Shown here one piece after another: positions 33,846 through 46,300 of a stretch of 64,000 nucleotides of DNA. The notes under the pieces were generated by a model. It had not been told where the DNA came from. It was given only the letters and a program-made list of their open reading frames with translations, and did not search any database. The stretch lies in assembly GCA_027972325.1 (NCBI GenBank), contig JAPMOS010000016.1, forward strand, positions 310,001 to 374,000, read 5' to 3'. A program made the translations under genes and the position numbers. This DNA comes from Paratrimastix pyriformis. Taxonomy: Eukaryota; Preaxostyla; Paratrimastigidae. How positions within the stretch are numbered: position 1 is the stretch's first letter; each line of letters starts with the position of its first letter.

Positions 33846-34516
33846 ATGGCAGAAAAGAGTAAGTGTTTCCTATTGCTTGTTGTCTTGCCGCCCTGCCCAT
33901 TCCATCCAGCCCCGCCTTCTCTGCACATGGTAACGAAACCGAGCAAATCGCCTCCTGTTCTCTGAACCCAGTGCATCATCTCACTCGATCTCTTTTTCCC
34001 TGACTCATAGCACAGGCTATCCGTGTGAACAAGTTCCGCATCACCATGGGTCTCCCCGTGGGTGCGTGCATCAACTGCGCCGATAACACTGGTGCCAAGT
34101 CCCTGTGCGTCATCTCCGTTAAGGGCGTCCAGGGCCGTCTGAACCGGCTGCCCCACGCCGCCGTTGGCGACATGGTCATGTGCTCCGTCAAGAAGGGCAA
34201 GCCCGAGCTCCGCAAGAAGGGTCTGTTTTTCTCTTATCTTTCTTTGCACGTTCTACTTTCCACCTGTAGTGCTGCCTTGCATCATTGTCCGCCAACGCAA
34301 GCCGTGGCGCAGGAGGGAGGGTCTCTACATCTACTTCGAGGGTCTGTGTCACATCCGTCTTGAGTAACTCAAGCCGTCTTCCCCACTATAGACAACGCTG
34401 GTGTCATCGTCAACCCGAAGGGTGAAATGAAGGGCTCTCAGATCAACGGTCCCGTCGCGAAGGAGTGCGCCGAACTGTGGCCCCGTATCGCCTCCAACGC
34501 CGACACCATTGTCTAA
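33846..34516 (+). CDS. RPL23: 60S ribosomal protein L23 (uL14)
   Basis: Large-subunit protein uL14 at the subunit interface. Four exons: 33846-33858, 34011-34220, 34270-34341 and 34392-34516, stop TAA 34514-34516. The product starts [20 protein letters not shown] and continues [86 protein letters not shown] and [16 protein letters not shown], essentially full length for eukaryotic uL14. Intron 1 has a canonical GTAAGT donor. Introns 2 and 3 begin GTCTG. Codon use is clean with high third-position C. Confidence 0.98.
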
Positions 34517-35264
34517 GACGCAAGCACGCGCGCACTTTCTGCCATTTCTGCCGAGTTCAGAACTAGAACACGATTCTGGACCAGAAATGTCTTCAGGCTG
34601 GGTTGGGTCTCCAAAAACATAAACGATCGATTCCAAGGCTGCCATCGCTGCAGATTTTCATCATTTACACGCCGGCGTGTCCGAAACCCTCGGCTGGATG
34701 GCGAGAACAGGGCCTCCTTGCGGCTGTGCGCCCTTCTCTGGGGCTCCTCCTCGGGCTCCCCGGGTGGATCCAGAGCAGGTCAGGATAGCCTTCGAGCGCC
34801 TCGACCCGCTCTACTCGAAGATTCAGCGGTGTGCCCAACAGTAAACGAGCCATTCGTTCCCTTTCCATGGTGAGCACGCCATCGCATGGGCACCGCGAGA
34901 GGAACAAACTTCTTTTTTGAGGGCGGGAAACGTGCCGCGAGGCTGTGGAAGATTGAAGTGATCGGGTGGCGAGTTCCACCTCCACCTCCAAGTTGCTTTG
35001 GACCACGGGAGGGAGTCTCCCCAACGGATAGGAGTACTCGTTCCGGTGGTTTGCGGTGTTGGTCCACAGACGACCCGCGCGATGATTCTTGTGGCACGTG
35101 GCAGTGGCCCCCCGACACGGGGTGGTGGGGGACTCACGTTTAAACGTTTAAACAGATATCATTTTTCTTCTCTCAAACCCACCCCCAGGAACCGTAATCT
35201 CGGCGCAGGAGGTTGTACGCGGCACATCTCATAGGCGTAGCAGACCAGGATATTTGTATTTCGA
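34517..35264. other. Intergenic, weak ORF only
   Basis: Downstream of RPL23. A minus-strand ATG frame at 34868-34665 (MERERMARLLLGTPLNLRVE, 67 residues) has plausible composition but no family match and no clear exon partners. Two abutting 8-bp palindromes GTTTAAAC lie at 35138-35153. Confidence 0.35.
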
Positions 35265-35368
<104 letters not shown>

Positions 35369-35369
35369 T

Positions 35370-35953
35370 TGAAAAGAGGGAAGAGAGACACCGCAAGAAA
35401 TGTAGGCACAGTCCACGAGGGAAGCGCCATAGTCAAGCAGTGTCCACCAAGCCAACATACGCAAGCAGGCGGCAGCGAACAAGGGTCAGTCAACGGCAAA
35501 GCGCTCAGGCGGAAGAGCACGTCAACATCCGAGACCGGAAATCAGGACCCACAAGGGATCCGTCACATGGTGTGGATGGACAGCTCACGCTCTCACCACA
35601 TCGCACGGCAGCAGCATGTGTCGCGCCAAAGGGGTCCCCGACACAGGCAAGACACACACACACACATTGAAAAGAGGGAAGAGAGACACCGCCAGAAATG
35701 TAGGCACAGTCCACGAGGGAAGCGCCATAGTCAAGCAGTGTCCACCAAGCCAACATACGCAAGCAGGCGGCAGCGAACAAGGGTCAGTCAAGGGCAAAGC
35801 GCTCAGGCGGAAGAGCACGTCAACATCCGAGACCGGAAATCAGGACCCACAAGGGATCCGTCACATGGTGTGGATGGACAGCTCACGCTCTCACCACATC
35901 GCACGGCAGCAGCATGTGTCGCGCCAAAGGGGGTCCCCGACACAGGCAAGACA
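35370..35953 (+). repeat. 290-bp tandem duplication
   Basis: Copy 1 is about 35370-35652 and copy 2 about 35669-35953. Both start at TGAAAAGAGGGAAGAGAGACACCGC and end at GTCCCCGACACAGGCAAGAC. They differ at only a few positions and are separated by a short AC run. No coding signature. Confidence 0.9.
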
Positions 35954-37176
<1,223 letters not shown>

Positions 37177-37462
37177 AGGAACCGGGGGTGACTGGGCAGG
37201 TGGAGGAGCAGGCAGCTTGGCCAGCTTGTATGCTCATCAGCGAGCCCCGCGGGGACCTGGTCGTCACGGCGTGCGGGAGGTTGGACGCGTTGTCCTCCGT
37301 GGGCGAGATGAGATGATCATGATCGCCCGGGCCGCGTGGGGCGGGGGGGGGGGGGAGAGAGCGACATTGCCGGGGAGGGCAGCGACACACGACCTGGATG
37401 GCCACCCCAAAGGTCCCGCCGCGCTCGAGGCTGGGGGGGGGCGCTGATGGGAAGCCACACCT

Positions 37463-37840
37463 TGAGGGATAGGTCAGCATGACCAGGGCGGACAACCTTC
37501 TTCCCAAAGCGTTCCAGGAGGCCGTGACGAGGCGCTCCTTCTCGGCGGGGGTGACGAAGTTCTTGTTGGACCGCTCGGCGATGATCATGGCGCAGCCAAA
37601 GGCGTGGACGGAGTGGCCCACGGAGACGTCGGCCAGGTCGTACAGGTGGAAGGTCTCCATCTCGATCGAGACCGTGTGGGGCATCTCGGTGGTGATCCGG
37701 GTCAGCATGGACTCGTTGCGGTCCGTGAAGTGGCTGTCCGGGCGCCCCTGCGAGCTGAAGAAGGAGCAGCCGCTGAGGGCGGTGCCCTCCCGAATGCGGG
37801 GAACGACATCGAAACGAGTACAGCCCCTCCTCCTCCTCCT
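37463..37840 (-). CDS. Uridine phosphorylase-like C-terminal exon (fragment or partly hidden gene)
   Basis: The minus-strand exon reads FDVVPRIREGTALSGCSFFS, SQGRPDSHFTDRNESMLTRI, VSIEMETFHLYDLADVSVGH and CAMIIAERSNKNFVTPAEKE. The ME-x-E-T segment and the following helix are characteristic of the nucleoside phosphorylase (PNP_UDP) fold, where the motif binds the ribose. The roughly 200 N-terminal residues of the family, including the phosphate-binding Gly/Arg residues, are not visible in the 620 bp between this exon and the next gene. That space is GGGTC repeat and low-complexity text. Downstream frames run into the giant AC tract with no clear stop. It is either a truncated pseudogene or a gene whose other exons have been lost or misassembled at the repeats. 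Confidence 0.5.
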
Positions 37841-38464
37841 CCTCCTCCTCCCTCTCCCACCCCTCCCACCCCTCCCTCCCTCTCCTCCCTCCCCCGAACC
37901 AACCCGTATGGTGTGAGGCATGCGCGTGCCCTCCATCTAGGATATGCCGCAGAGAAAGAACATGCTGTTGTGTATTTACGAGCGCAGGCGACAAGTTCAA
38001 GAATGCGATTACTCCTCGCGCCTTCGCGCCATGCGTTACTCCATGGGCAATGGCCCGTAGGTGGTGGCTCCTCTCGGCCGGGGTCCGCTTAGTGGGCGGT
38101 ACCGGGTGGTGGGTGAGGGGCGCCCAGTGGCAGGTGGGCGCAGACACCATCATCGCCTGGGAGGAACCATCCACCCATCGATTTCATCACTGGCCAGCAG
38201 ACCAACAATCGACAACGGGGGGGGGGGGGGAGGGAGGGAGGGACGAGGAGCGGGGAAATGGACAAGAGGAAGTTGGAATGGCCCGGCTTTCGTCGATCAG
38301 GGTAGGGTCGGGTAGGGTCGGGTAGGGTCGGGTAGGGTCGGGTAGGGTCGGGTAGGGTCGGGTAGGGTCGGGTCGGGTCGGGTCGGGTCGGGTCGGGTCG
38401 GGTCGGGTAGGGGGGCAGAGCAAGGAGGGAATACGCGCGGCTTCCGGTGGCACCGAGCGGGAGT
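37841..38464. other. Low-complexity gap
   Basis: Contains CTC-rich text (37830-37890), a G run at 38219 and the GGGTAGGGTC array. No convincing exon was found, although 5' exons of the phosphorylase-like gene would be expected here. Confidence 0.4.
38297..38412 (+). repeat. GGGTAGGGTC / GGGTC minisatellite
   Basis: Six to seven 10-bp GGGTAGGGTC units followed by about seven 5-bp GGGTC units. The motif is G-rich and telomere-like in flavour but interstitial. Confidence 0.95.
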
Positions 38465-41033
38465 CTAAGGCTGGAGCTGCGGCAGCAGGTCGCGGAGTGC
38501 CTGGAGAAGATCAGCCGGCAGGTCGGGGTGGGCCGTGAGCAGGCGGGCAAGTGGGGCGGCCGCACTGGCACGCCCAAACGCGGCCTGATTCTTGGGATTG
38601 TCCCATGACAGGTTGCTGATTGCCCGAAGGAGGTGCTCGGCCAGGGCGGGGCTGGTGGTGGGTAGGTCGGGGTGGGCCGTGAGCAGCCCGACAAGGAGGG
38701 AGGCCGCACCGGCGCGCCCAAACGAGGCCTGGTTCTCCTTGTTCACCGACAGGTTGACGATTGCCCCGAGGAGCTCCTCGGCCACGACGGGGTGGGTGGC
38801 GGACAGGTCGGGGTGGGCCGTGAGCAGCTGGACAAGTGGGGCGGCCACACCGGCACGCCCAAACGAAGCCTCGTTCTCATCATCCACCGACAGGTTGGCG
38901 ATTGCCCGAAGGAGCTGCTCGGCCAGGGCGGGGTTGGTGGTGGGCAGGTCGGGGTGGGCCGTGAGCAGCCCGACAAGTGGGGTGGCCACACCGGCACGCC
39001 CAAACGAGGCCTTGTTGTCCTTGTTCACCGACAGGTTCCGGATTGCCCAGAGAAGTTGCTCGGCCAGGACGGGGTTGGTCGTGGACAGGTCGGGGTGGGC
39101 TGTGAGCCCGACAAGTGGGGCGGCCACACCGGCACGCCCAAACGAGGCCTGGTTCTCGGGATTGCCCCACGACAGGTTGGCGATTGCCCCGAGGAGTTGC
39201 TCAGCCAGGGCGGAGCTGGTGGTGGGCAGGTCGGGGTGGGCTGTGAGCAGCCGGACAAGTGGGGCGACCACACCAGCACGCCCAAACGAGGCCTGGTTCT
39301 CCTTGTCCACCGACAGGTTCCTGATTGCCCAGAGGAGCAGCTCGGCCAGAGCGGGGCTGGTGGCGGCCAGGTCGGGGTGGGCCGTGAGCAGCTGGACAAG
39401 TGGAGCGGTCACACCGGCACGTCCAAGCGAAGCCTGGTTCTCGGGATTGCCCCACGACAGGTTGGCGATTGCCCCGAGGAGCTGCTCGGCCAGGTCGGGG
39501 CTGGTGGCGGGCAGGTCGGGGTGGGCCGTGAGCAGCCCGACAAGTGGGGCGGCCACACCGGCACACCCAAACGAGGCCCGGCTTTCCTCATCCGTCGACA
39601 GGTTGGCGATTGCCCGGAGGAGGTGTTCGGCCACGGCGCGGCGGGTGGTGGGCAGGTCGGGGTGGGCCGTGAGCAGCTGGACAAGTGGGGCGGCCACCCC
39701 GGCGCGCCCAAACGAGGCCTGGTTCTCCTTGTCCACCGACAGGTTGCTGATTGCCCAGAGGAGCTGCTCGGCCAGGGCGGGGTTGGTGGTGGGCAGGTCG
39801 GGGTGGGCCGTAAGCAGCCTGACAAGTGGGCCGGCCACACCGGCACGCCCAAATGAGGCCAGGTTCTCGTCCTCCACCGACAGGTTGGCGATTACCCGGA
39901 GGAGCTGCTCGGCCAGGTCGGGGCTGGTGGCGGACAGGTCGGGGTGGGCCGTGAGCAGCTGGACAATTGGGGCGGCCACCCCGGCGCGCCCAAACGAGGC
40001 CTTGTTCTCATCATCCGCCGACAAGTTACTGATTGCCCGGAGGAGGTGCTCGGCCAGGGTGGGGTTGGTGGCAAGCAGGTCGGGGTGGGCCGTGAGCAGC
40101 CCGACAAGTGGGCCGGCCACACCGGCTTTTCCCAGAGCAGCTCGCGGGTTTGCGGAACCCTCGAGGTTGGGGTCGCATATGGTGTTCAGTGCCCGGAGCA
40201 GGTCCTCCAGGACAGCGGGACGGCTGGTCACCTCGGGGCACTGGAGCAGGCCCACAAGAGCCTGGGCCGGACAGGAGACCGGAGTCAGCTTGGCCAGCCA
40301 GCCCCGCAGATCGTCCATCGTCACCGGGCGCCCTGATGCTGAGCCCCACCACCCCCCGACCACAAGAAACCCCCGACCGTTCAAAACCACCTGAAGGTCA
40401 CGTCCACAAGACGTGATGGGGGCGCAAAAGACCCCTCATCCCCTCAAGCCAGTCCGGACCTGCCTCAAGGCCCATGCTGGCCCGCAGCTCCTGCTCGGCC
40501 TCCGCCATGCGCAAATTGACAGACCCGTGGTACATCTCCACCAGCATTTTGATGGCAACGTCAAGTCTGCCTTCGGTCGCAATCAGGATCGCATCGGCAA
40601 ACTGAGTTGGGGGAAAGGAAAAAAACAAAGAGCACGCATAAAAACACAAAGAAAAACGATACAGCGACAGACATCACTCGTCAAATCGGCAAAAAGCGTG
40701 ACCAATTTATCCACCGGGGTCATTCGGCGGTCTTGCGAAGGAGGACAACCCACACTGGTGGTGCAAAGAGAGCAAGCGAGCGCGCGAACGCATGAGATTT
40801 TCGAGATGGGGAAGCAACAAAAACAAGCAGACACCTGATAACCCATCTCCTTGAGGACCTTGATGGTCACCGCAAGGTTGTTTGCGTACAAATTCAAGAC
40901 AAGCTGGGCAACCTGGATGAGTGGGGTGAGAGTGGGAATGTAAGGGGACAAGGGAAGAAAACGGGCGCCGGCAACGGACATCGCGATCCAAATCGGCGAA
41001 GATTACATGGACCAACTGATCCACTGGGTCCAT
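38465..41033 (-). CDS. Armadillo-type tandem-repeat protein with UBA-like N-terminus
   Basis: The main exon encodes eleven full and one partial copy of a 47-residue armadillo-like unit, consensus ASFGRAGVAAPLVQLLTAHP then DLPTTNPALAEQLLRAI and NLSVDDENQ. A degenerate N-cap (DDLRGWLAKLTPVSCPAQAL) precedes it; the stop is near 38465. The DNA repeat is as regular as the protein. Upstream exons on the same strand read MDPVDQLVHVIFADLDRD (ATG 41033), VAQLVLNLYANNLAVTIKVL and FADAILIATEGRLDVAIKML (helical, UBA-like). They can be joined to the repeat exon through a GTCTT...CTCAG intron of about 95 nt (phase matches). If that join is wrong there are two genes: a ~100-residue one ending at 40398 and the ARM gene starting at ATG 40318. 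Probable role: protein-protein scaffold. Confidence 0.7.
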
Positions 41034-41499
41034 CTCTGTTGTCCTCCAACGAATCCCTCCGCGTCGCCCGACGCCGACCAAACGAGCTTTGTTCGATCTG
41101 CCCCGGCGTGCTCGGCCCGATCTTTGTCAAACTTCACTGAAGTTCAGTCCAGTCAGTCAGTCTCGTGTTAATGCAGCCTCGTAGGAGGCTAACTAGATAA
41201 TTTCAATCGAGAAGAGTTCACAAAAGGTTTAACTCCCATTTCCCCCACTTCCCAACCCGATTTCACAAAAGATCACTTCATCCCCAGCCGCTCCAGGGCT
41301 TGAGGCCCAGCGTCAGGCCCTGATGTAGTTCCGCTTGGCGGTGCCGCCATCCTGGCGGAGCAAAGCAAGAAGAGAAGGAGACGGGAAGAGCAGCGACCTG
41401 AGACCCCACCCCCCTCCCTGCAGGTTTTGAGGACGAGCCCACCCGGCGAGCCTGACGCTGCCGTCGTCCACCCGCAAAGGAGAGGGGTTCAGTCCATTG
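41034..41499. other. Gap between the ARM gene and the LINE
   Basis: Lower-GC text (41140-41290) with no supportable exon. It probably contains the ARM-gene promoter and the 3' end of the LINE. No clear poly-A tail or target-site duplication could be made out. Confidence 0.35.
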
Positions 41500-43345
41500 T
41501 TATGTAGAGGAGGCCTCGTTGTGGTGGCCACTAGTCTGCTGGATGGGCACAGCAGGCAGCCGTCTCCGTCGTGGCCGCGATGCAGCCTCCCGCCGGGCCC
41601 CCCGCTCGCTGGCCACTGGCGGTGGTCCCGCCCGCCGCTCCCGGAGCAGTTGAAACCGGAGTGCATGGGCCTGAGCCAGGAAATCCCCCGCAATCCTGTT
41701 GACGGCCCCTCTGGTCGGCCGTCCCCAGCCAGCCGCGGGCCTCCCGATCATGATCTGCCACTTCTCGGCGCCCAGGGCCTCCAGCCGGGCCCAGTCCGGG
41801 GCCCCCAAAGCGGCATGGAGGCGGTCCCAGGCCTTTTTGCGCAACTCCTCATACCCGGGGCACTGCTGGATGCCCATCCTCGAGCTGTCCCGCGCTGCAG
41901 CACACGCAGGCTCCTCCGCGCTCCGCCTCAGGTCTGCCCTTCCAGGTTCGGAGGAACTCACCATCAAGGTACATCCCTGCGCGCATTTGGGCCGCAATTC
42001 GGCGTCCAGCCGGGCTCATGTCGTCCAGGTAGGCCTCGCTGTGGCCGTAGTCCTGCTTGACCTGCCGCAGGAGCGCCAGCCTCGGGTGTGAGTGGACATC
42101 CTCCACCTTCGCGCGCCACGCGCTCACGCGCCTTCTTTCGGACCATGTCCTTCCAGGCGGCAATGCCAATGGACCGGATCGTCTCGTCTCCAGGCCGGGC
42201 CCCTCTGCCCAGGCCATAGTCCCTCAGGACCGCCTCGGCGGCTCCGGCCCATTCGCCAATGCACTGGTGCCCAGCCCTCGTCTGGGAGCTTCTCGCCCAG
42301 CTCCACCAGCTCACGGACGAGGCGGCCCTGCGGCAGCAGCTTGATCCGGCCCCACTCGATCATGACCTCCTGGGCCCGCAAAGCAGCGACCTGTGTCAGC
42401 CCCAGGTCCGCCTCGACCGCGGCAGACGATGCTTGTCCCATGCACTGGAGGGCAAAACAGGCGAAGACGCGCTGCACCGTATCCATGGCCCGCTCCGCCT
42501 TCTTGTCACGCAGATTGGGGAAAGCTGCCGCAGCCCAGAGCAACCTCGGAAGGCCAAAGGTGCGCCACAGCGCTCCGAGCAGCCTCGGAGGGAGAGCACC
42601 CACTCGGCCCAGCAGCCGGCTGATGGAGCCCCTCATCGCGCAGGCCGCCCGGACACGGCCGCTCGTGTGGGCCTTCGTGCTCGCGTCGCCTTCAAGCTCC
42701 GCCCCCAGGAAGCGGAAGCTCCGGGTCTGCGTCATCTCCTTGCCGCTGAGGCTCACTGACCACGTGACCGCAGCCAGCTCCTGTTTGTCGTTGGTCGACT
42801 CCTTCCTGCGCCTGGCCGCCCAGCGCTCGAAGACCATCGCACGACACTTGTCGGGTGACCACTCAAAGCGCCTCTCCAGGGCCACCGCGCGCCGCACTCG
42901 TCCAGGGCCTGCTGGAGTTCCTCGGGGCTCTCGGCCAAGACGGACACATCGTCCGCAAAGAGTAGCCCGGGAATGCGCTCCCTCCGACCTGGCACCTGGA
43001 CGCCAAGGTTCAGCGCTCGGAGTCTCCTGATGAGGCCATCAATGAAGAACAGGTAAAGGCCAGGGGACGCAGGGCACCCCTGACGGAGGCCCCGCTCGAC
43101 TTGAAATATGGGCCCTCGTATGCCCCGCACCACGACCGCTGCCTCGGTGATACCATACATGGCCGTCAGCAAGTGCATTCGACGATCGGGCGGATGGGAG
43201 CATCTTGGGTCGGTCACAAAAATCAAACCATCAGGCGCACAATCAAAGCAGACAATGATCGCCTTGTGATCCGCCTCCCTTCCCATCCCAAGGCGCCCTG
43301 GGCGACCGACAAGATCGGATGGGCGACTCATTTTCCGGACGACAA
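41500..43345 (-). mobile_element. Decayed non-LTR retrotransposon (LINE), reverse transcriptase to C-terminus
   Basis: Minus-strand pieces give reverse-transcriptase motifs: LLTAMYGITEAAVVVRGI, VERGLRQGCPASPGLYLFFI and the catalytic box LLFADDVSVLAESPEELQ. The thumb and C-terminal region follow (FRFLGAELEGDAST; LGALWRTFGLPRLLWAAAAF; MDTVQRVFACFALQC), then CVCC, H and QQCPGYEELRKKAW, which look like the CCHC zinc knuckle at the end of many LINE ORF2 proteins. The frame changes at least three times (about 42900, 42200 and 41950), and the endonuclease and N-terminal fingers are missing. It is a 5'-truncated dead copy inserted between the ARM gene and the cysteinyl-tRNA synthetase gene. Clade not assignable by eye. 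Confidence 0.8.
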
Positions 43346-43399
43346 GGGAAAAAAATAATAATTTGCATGGCGAGGCGGAAGCGACGCTGGGCGGCCGCT

Positions 43400-46300
43400 T
43401 TACTCGTCGGCCTTCTCGGGGGCGGCGGTGGCCGTGGCGGGGGCGGCCCCGGTGGCCTTCTGGAACTTCTTGAGCTGGGCGTCGAAGAGCTTCTGGAGTT
43501 TCTTGACGGCCGACTTGGACAGCTCCGCCCCGGCGGCGTCGTGGGTGGGGACGCCGTTCTCGTCGAACCGCGAGTACTTGTCCGTCTGGGCGGTGAACAT
43601 GGTCTTGGGATCCACCAGTGCCGCCGCGGCGCGCTGGGCCTGCAGCTCGGCGACGCGGGCCTTCTCGGCGCGCTGGCGGGCCTCGTCGGCCTCCTTCCGC
43701 TCGCGCTCGGCCCGCAGGGCGGCCGGGTCCTCGATCTTCCAGACGGCCGCCTGGCCCTGGCGGTCCTCCAGCCGCACGCCCAGCTCGGGCAGGGCAACGT
43801 CGCGCACCTCGTCCGACAGGCGCAGCACCGTCTGGGGGGTCAGGGGGTCTGTGCCACAGGGACAGAGGACGAGGGGGAATCAGATTGCTGTGGGGGTCGG
43901 AAGGGCGAGCGGGTGGTCTGTGGGGCGGGGCGGGGCGGGGGCGAGACGGACTCTGCTTGTCCTGGGCGGCGGCCCGGACGTTGTCGCGGAAGCCGCACAT
44001 GACGTCGACGAACTTGGACATGACCGTCTGGTCCTGGGTGGTCGCGGCCTCGTCCGTGCTGACGCCAAAGACCTGCCGGCGGCCGACAGGACCGGAGGGA
44101 GAAGGGGATGATGGTATATGAAGACATGAGATCGGCAATCAGTGGGGCGAGGAGCACGAAAACGACCGCATCAACGCACGAGTGTGGGGTGGGCGGGTGG
44201 TGACGGACACCGAGGATAGATGATGATGCTGATGCTGATGGTGGTGGTCCATGGCGGTGGTGGTGGGTTTCCGAGTGGGTGGGCGGGGGGTGTGGGCGGC
44301 GGACCCCGAGGATGTGGGTGATCTCGTCGAGGGTCTCCTTGACCAGGATGGGCTTGGGGGCGGGGCCGGCCATGTAGGTGTTGGTCCGGCGGATGTGCTC
44401 CAGCATGGCACGCATGGCCACCGACGTGTCGAAGCAGTCCCGCAGGGCCGCATCGACGGCGTCGTGGCAGGCCGACAGGCTGGGAGCGGGCGGGGACGAG
44501 AGAGAGTGTGTGTGTGTGGTGAGTGGTGATTTACCAGGAATGATGGTGATGACCAGGAATGATGGTGGTGGGCGGGCGGTCAATGGCGGGATGGCAGGTG
44601 GGCGATGGTGATGGTGATGATTGACGATTGTGATGCTGAGGTGATGCTGCCAGTCCATGGGTGCATCACCGGGCGAGGGGGTTGGGTTGTGGGGGGGTTA
44701 CAGACTCGCGCCTGAACTGGATGTCGGCCGGGGTGAGGGCCGCCTGGCGGACGGGCTGGGCCAGCTCAATGGTGGCCGTGGCGCCCGCGGGGGCGGCCGG
44801 GGCGGCGGGGCCCGAGGCCGAGGCGGGCGACCACATGTCCGTGTGGGGACGCAGGAAGGCCCGCGCGTTGTGGAAGAACTCGACAAAGTGCCGCTCGGTG
44901 GTGATCGACTGATGCGGAAATCAAAGGGGAGGGGGAGGGACACACGAAAATGATGTTGGGAAGAACTCGACAAAAGTGCCGCTCGGTGGTGATCGACTGG
45001 GGCGAGCGAAATCAAAGGGGAGGGGGAGGGACACACGAAATTCGCGTTGTATAAGACCACCGGACCGAATGGAGGGCATGCGCAGGGAGTGGGGTCAGCA
45101 CCACAGTGGGTTAGGTCGACCCCCTGATATCACCACCCGGGCGATGATGACGGACCGACTCCATGGCGGCGGGGCTGTACTCGAGGGTGTCGTTGTAGCG
45201 GTGCATCAGGAAGAGCATGCGGATCTGGCGGGCCGTGTAGCTGGTCAGGGCACCCTGGGGGGATAGCCGCCGGGTCGGGGAGAGACGGGAATCGGGGGAA
45301 CGGGGTGAGATCCGGGAAACACAACAACAACCAGGGGCACCCGACACCGCCCGGCCACAGACAGAGACACACAGATACACGACCACAGACAGACAGACAG
45401 ACAGATACACGACCACAGACAGACAGACAGACAGACAGACACCGCGCGCGCACACAAACGGCAGGCCCAGGCGGCCGGACCCGGATGGAGATGAAGTTCT
45501 TCAGACAGACAGACAGACAGAGACACAGACACCGCGCATACACACGAACAGCAGGCCCAGGCGGCCGGACCCGGATGGAGATGAAGTTCTTGAGGGACTT
45601 GGACATCTTCATGCCGTCGATGCGCAGGAAGCCCGAGTGCATCCAGTACTTGACCCACGCGTCCGAGTCGAAGGCCGCCTCCGACTGGGCGATCTCGTTG
45701 TCGTGGTGGGGGAACTTCAGATCCCAGCCGCCCGTGTGCAGGTCGAACCGCTCCCCGAAGACGTGCCTGCGGGGTGGCGGTGGTGATGGGGAGGGTGGGG
45801 AGGGTGGGGAGGGTGGGGAGGGTGGGTGGATGAGAGATATGTCGCATATCGGTTGTGGGTGGGGTGAGATGGGGTGGGATGACTGACGATGACATGGCGG
45901 AGCATTCAATGTGCCAGCCGGGGCGGCCGGGGCCCCAGCGGGACTCCCAGAAGGGTTCCCCGGGCTTGGAGGCCTTCCACAGGGCGAAGTCGGCGGGGCT
46001 GCGCTTGCCGCGCGAGTCGGCCAACTTGCCCTCGGCCTCATCGACCAGCTGGGTCTGGCCCACCGACCCGGGTTCCAGCTTCCCGTAGGTGTGCGTCCGC
46101 CGGAAGGCCGCAACATCGAAGTACACCGAACCCTCGGCCTGCATTCGGGGGGGGGGGGGGGGGGGGCGGTGCATCCATCAGTGCCAGGAAAAAAAAAGGC
46201 TAGTCCTCCCTCCCCCCCCCCCTACCCCCGGGGCATCGAAGACGGTGCAATGGGGTGGCATGCGGACGGGGTAGCCATAGCCGTGGTCGATGATCTTCTG

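Noticed and set aside
34665-35024. Protein-coding gene on the minus strand after RPL23
   Set aside because: The frame is open and has an ATG at 34868, but there is no family match, splice structure or clear codon bias. Kept only as a note in the gap entry.
38297-38412. Interstitial telomere repeat
   Set aside because: Units are 10- and 5-bp GGGTAGGGTC/GGGTC rather than a recognised telomere hexamer or heptamer, and genes continue on both sides.
38592-40394. 600-codon plus-strand frame opposite the armadillo repeats
   Set aside because: Antisense shadow of a highly regular repeat. Family similarity and codon bias are on the minus strand only.
41500-43345. Telomerase or another host reverse-transcriptase gene
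   Set aside because: The frame is interrupted several times, and the ending with a CCHC knuckle and lack of flanking host domains fit a truncated LINE.
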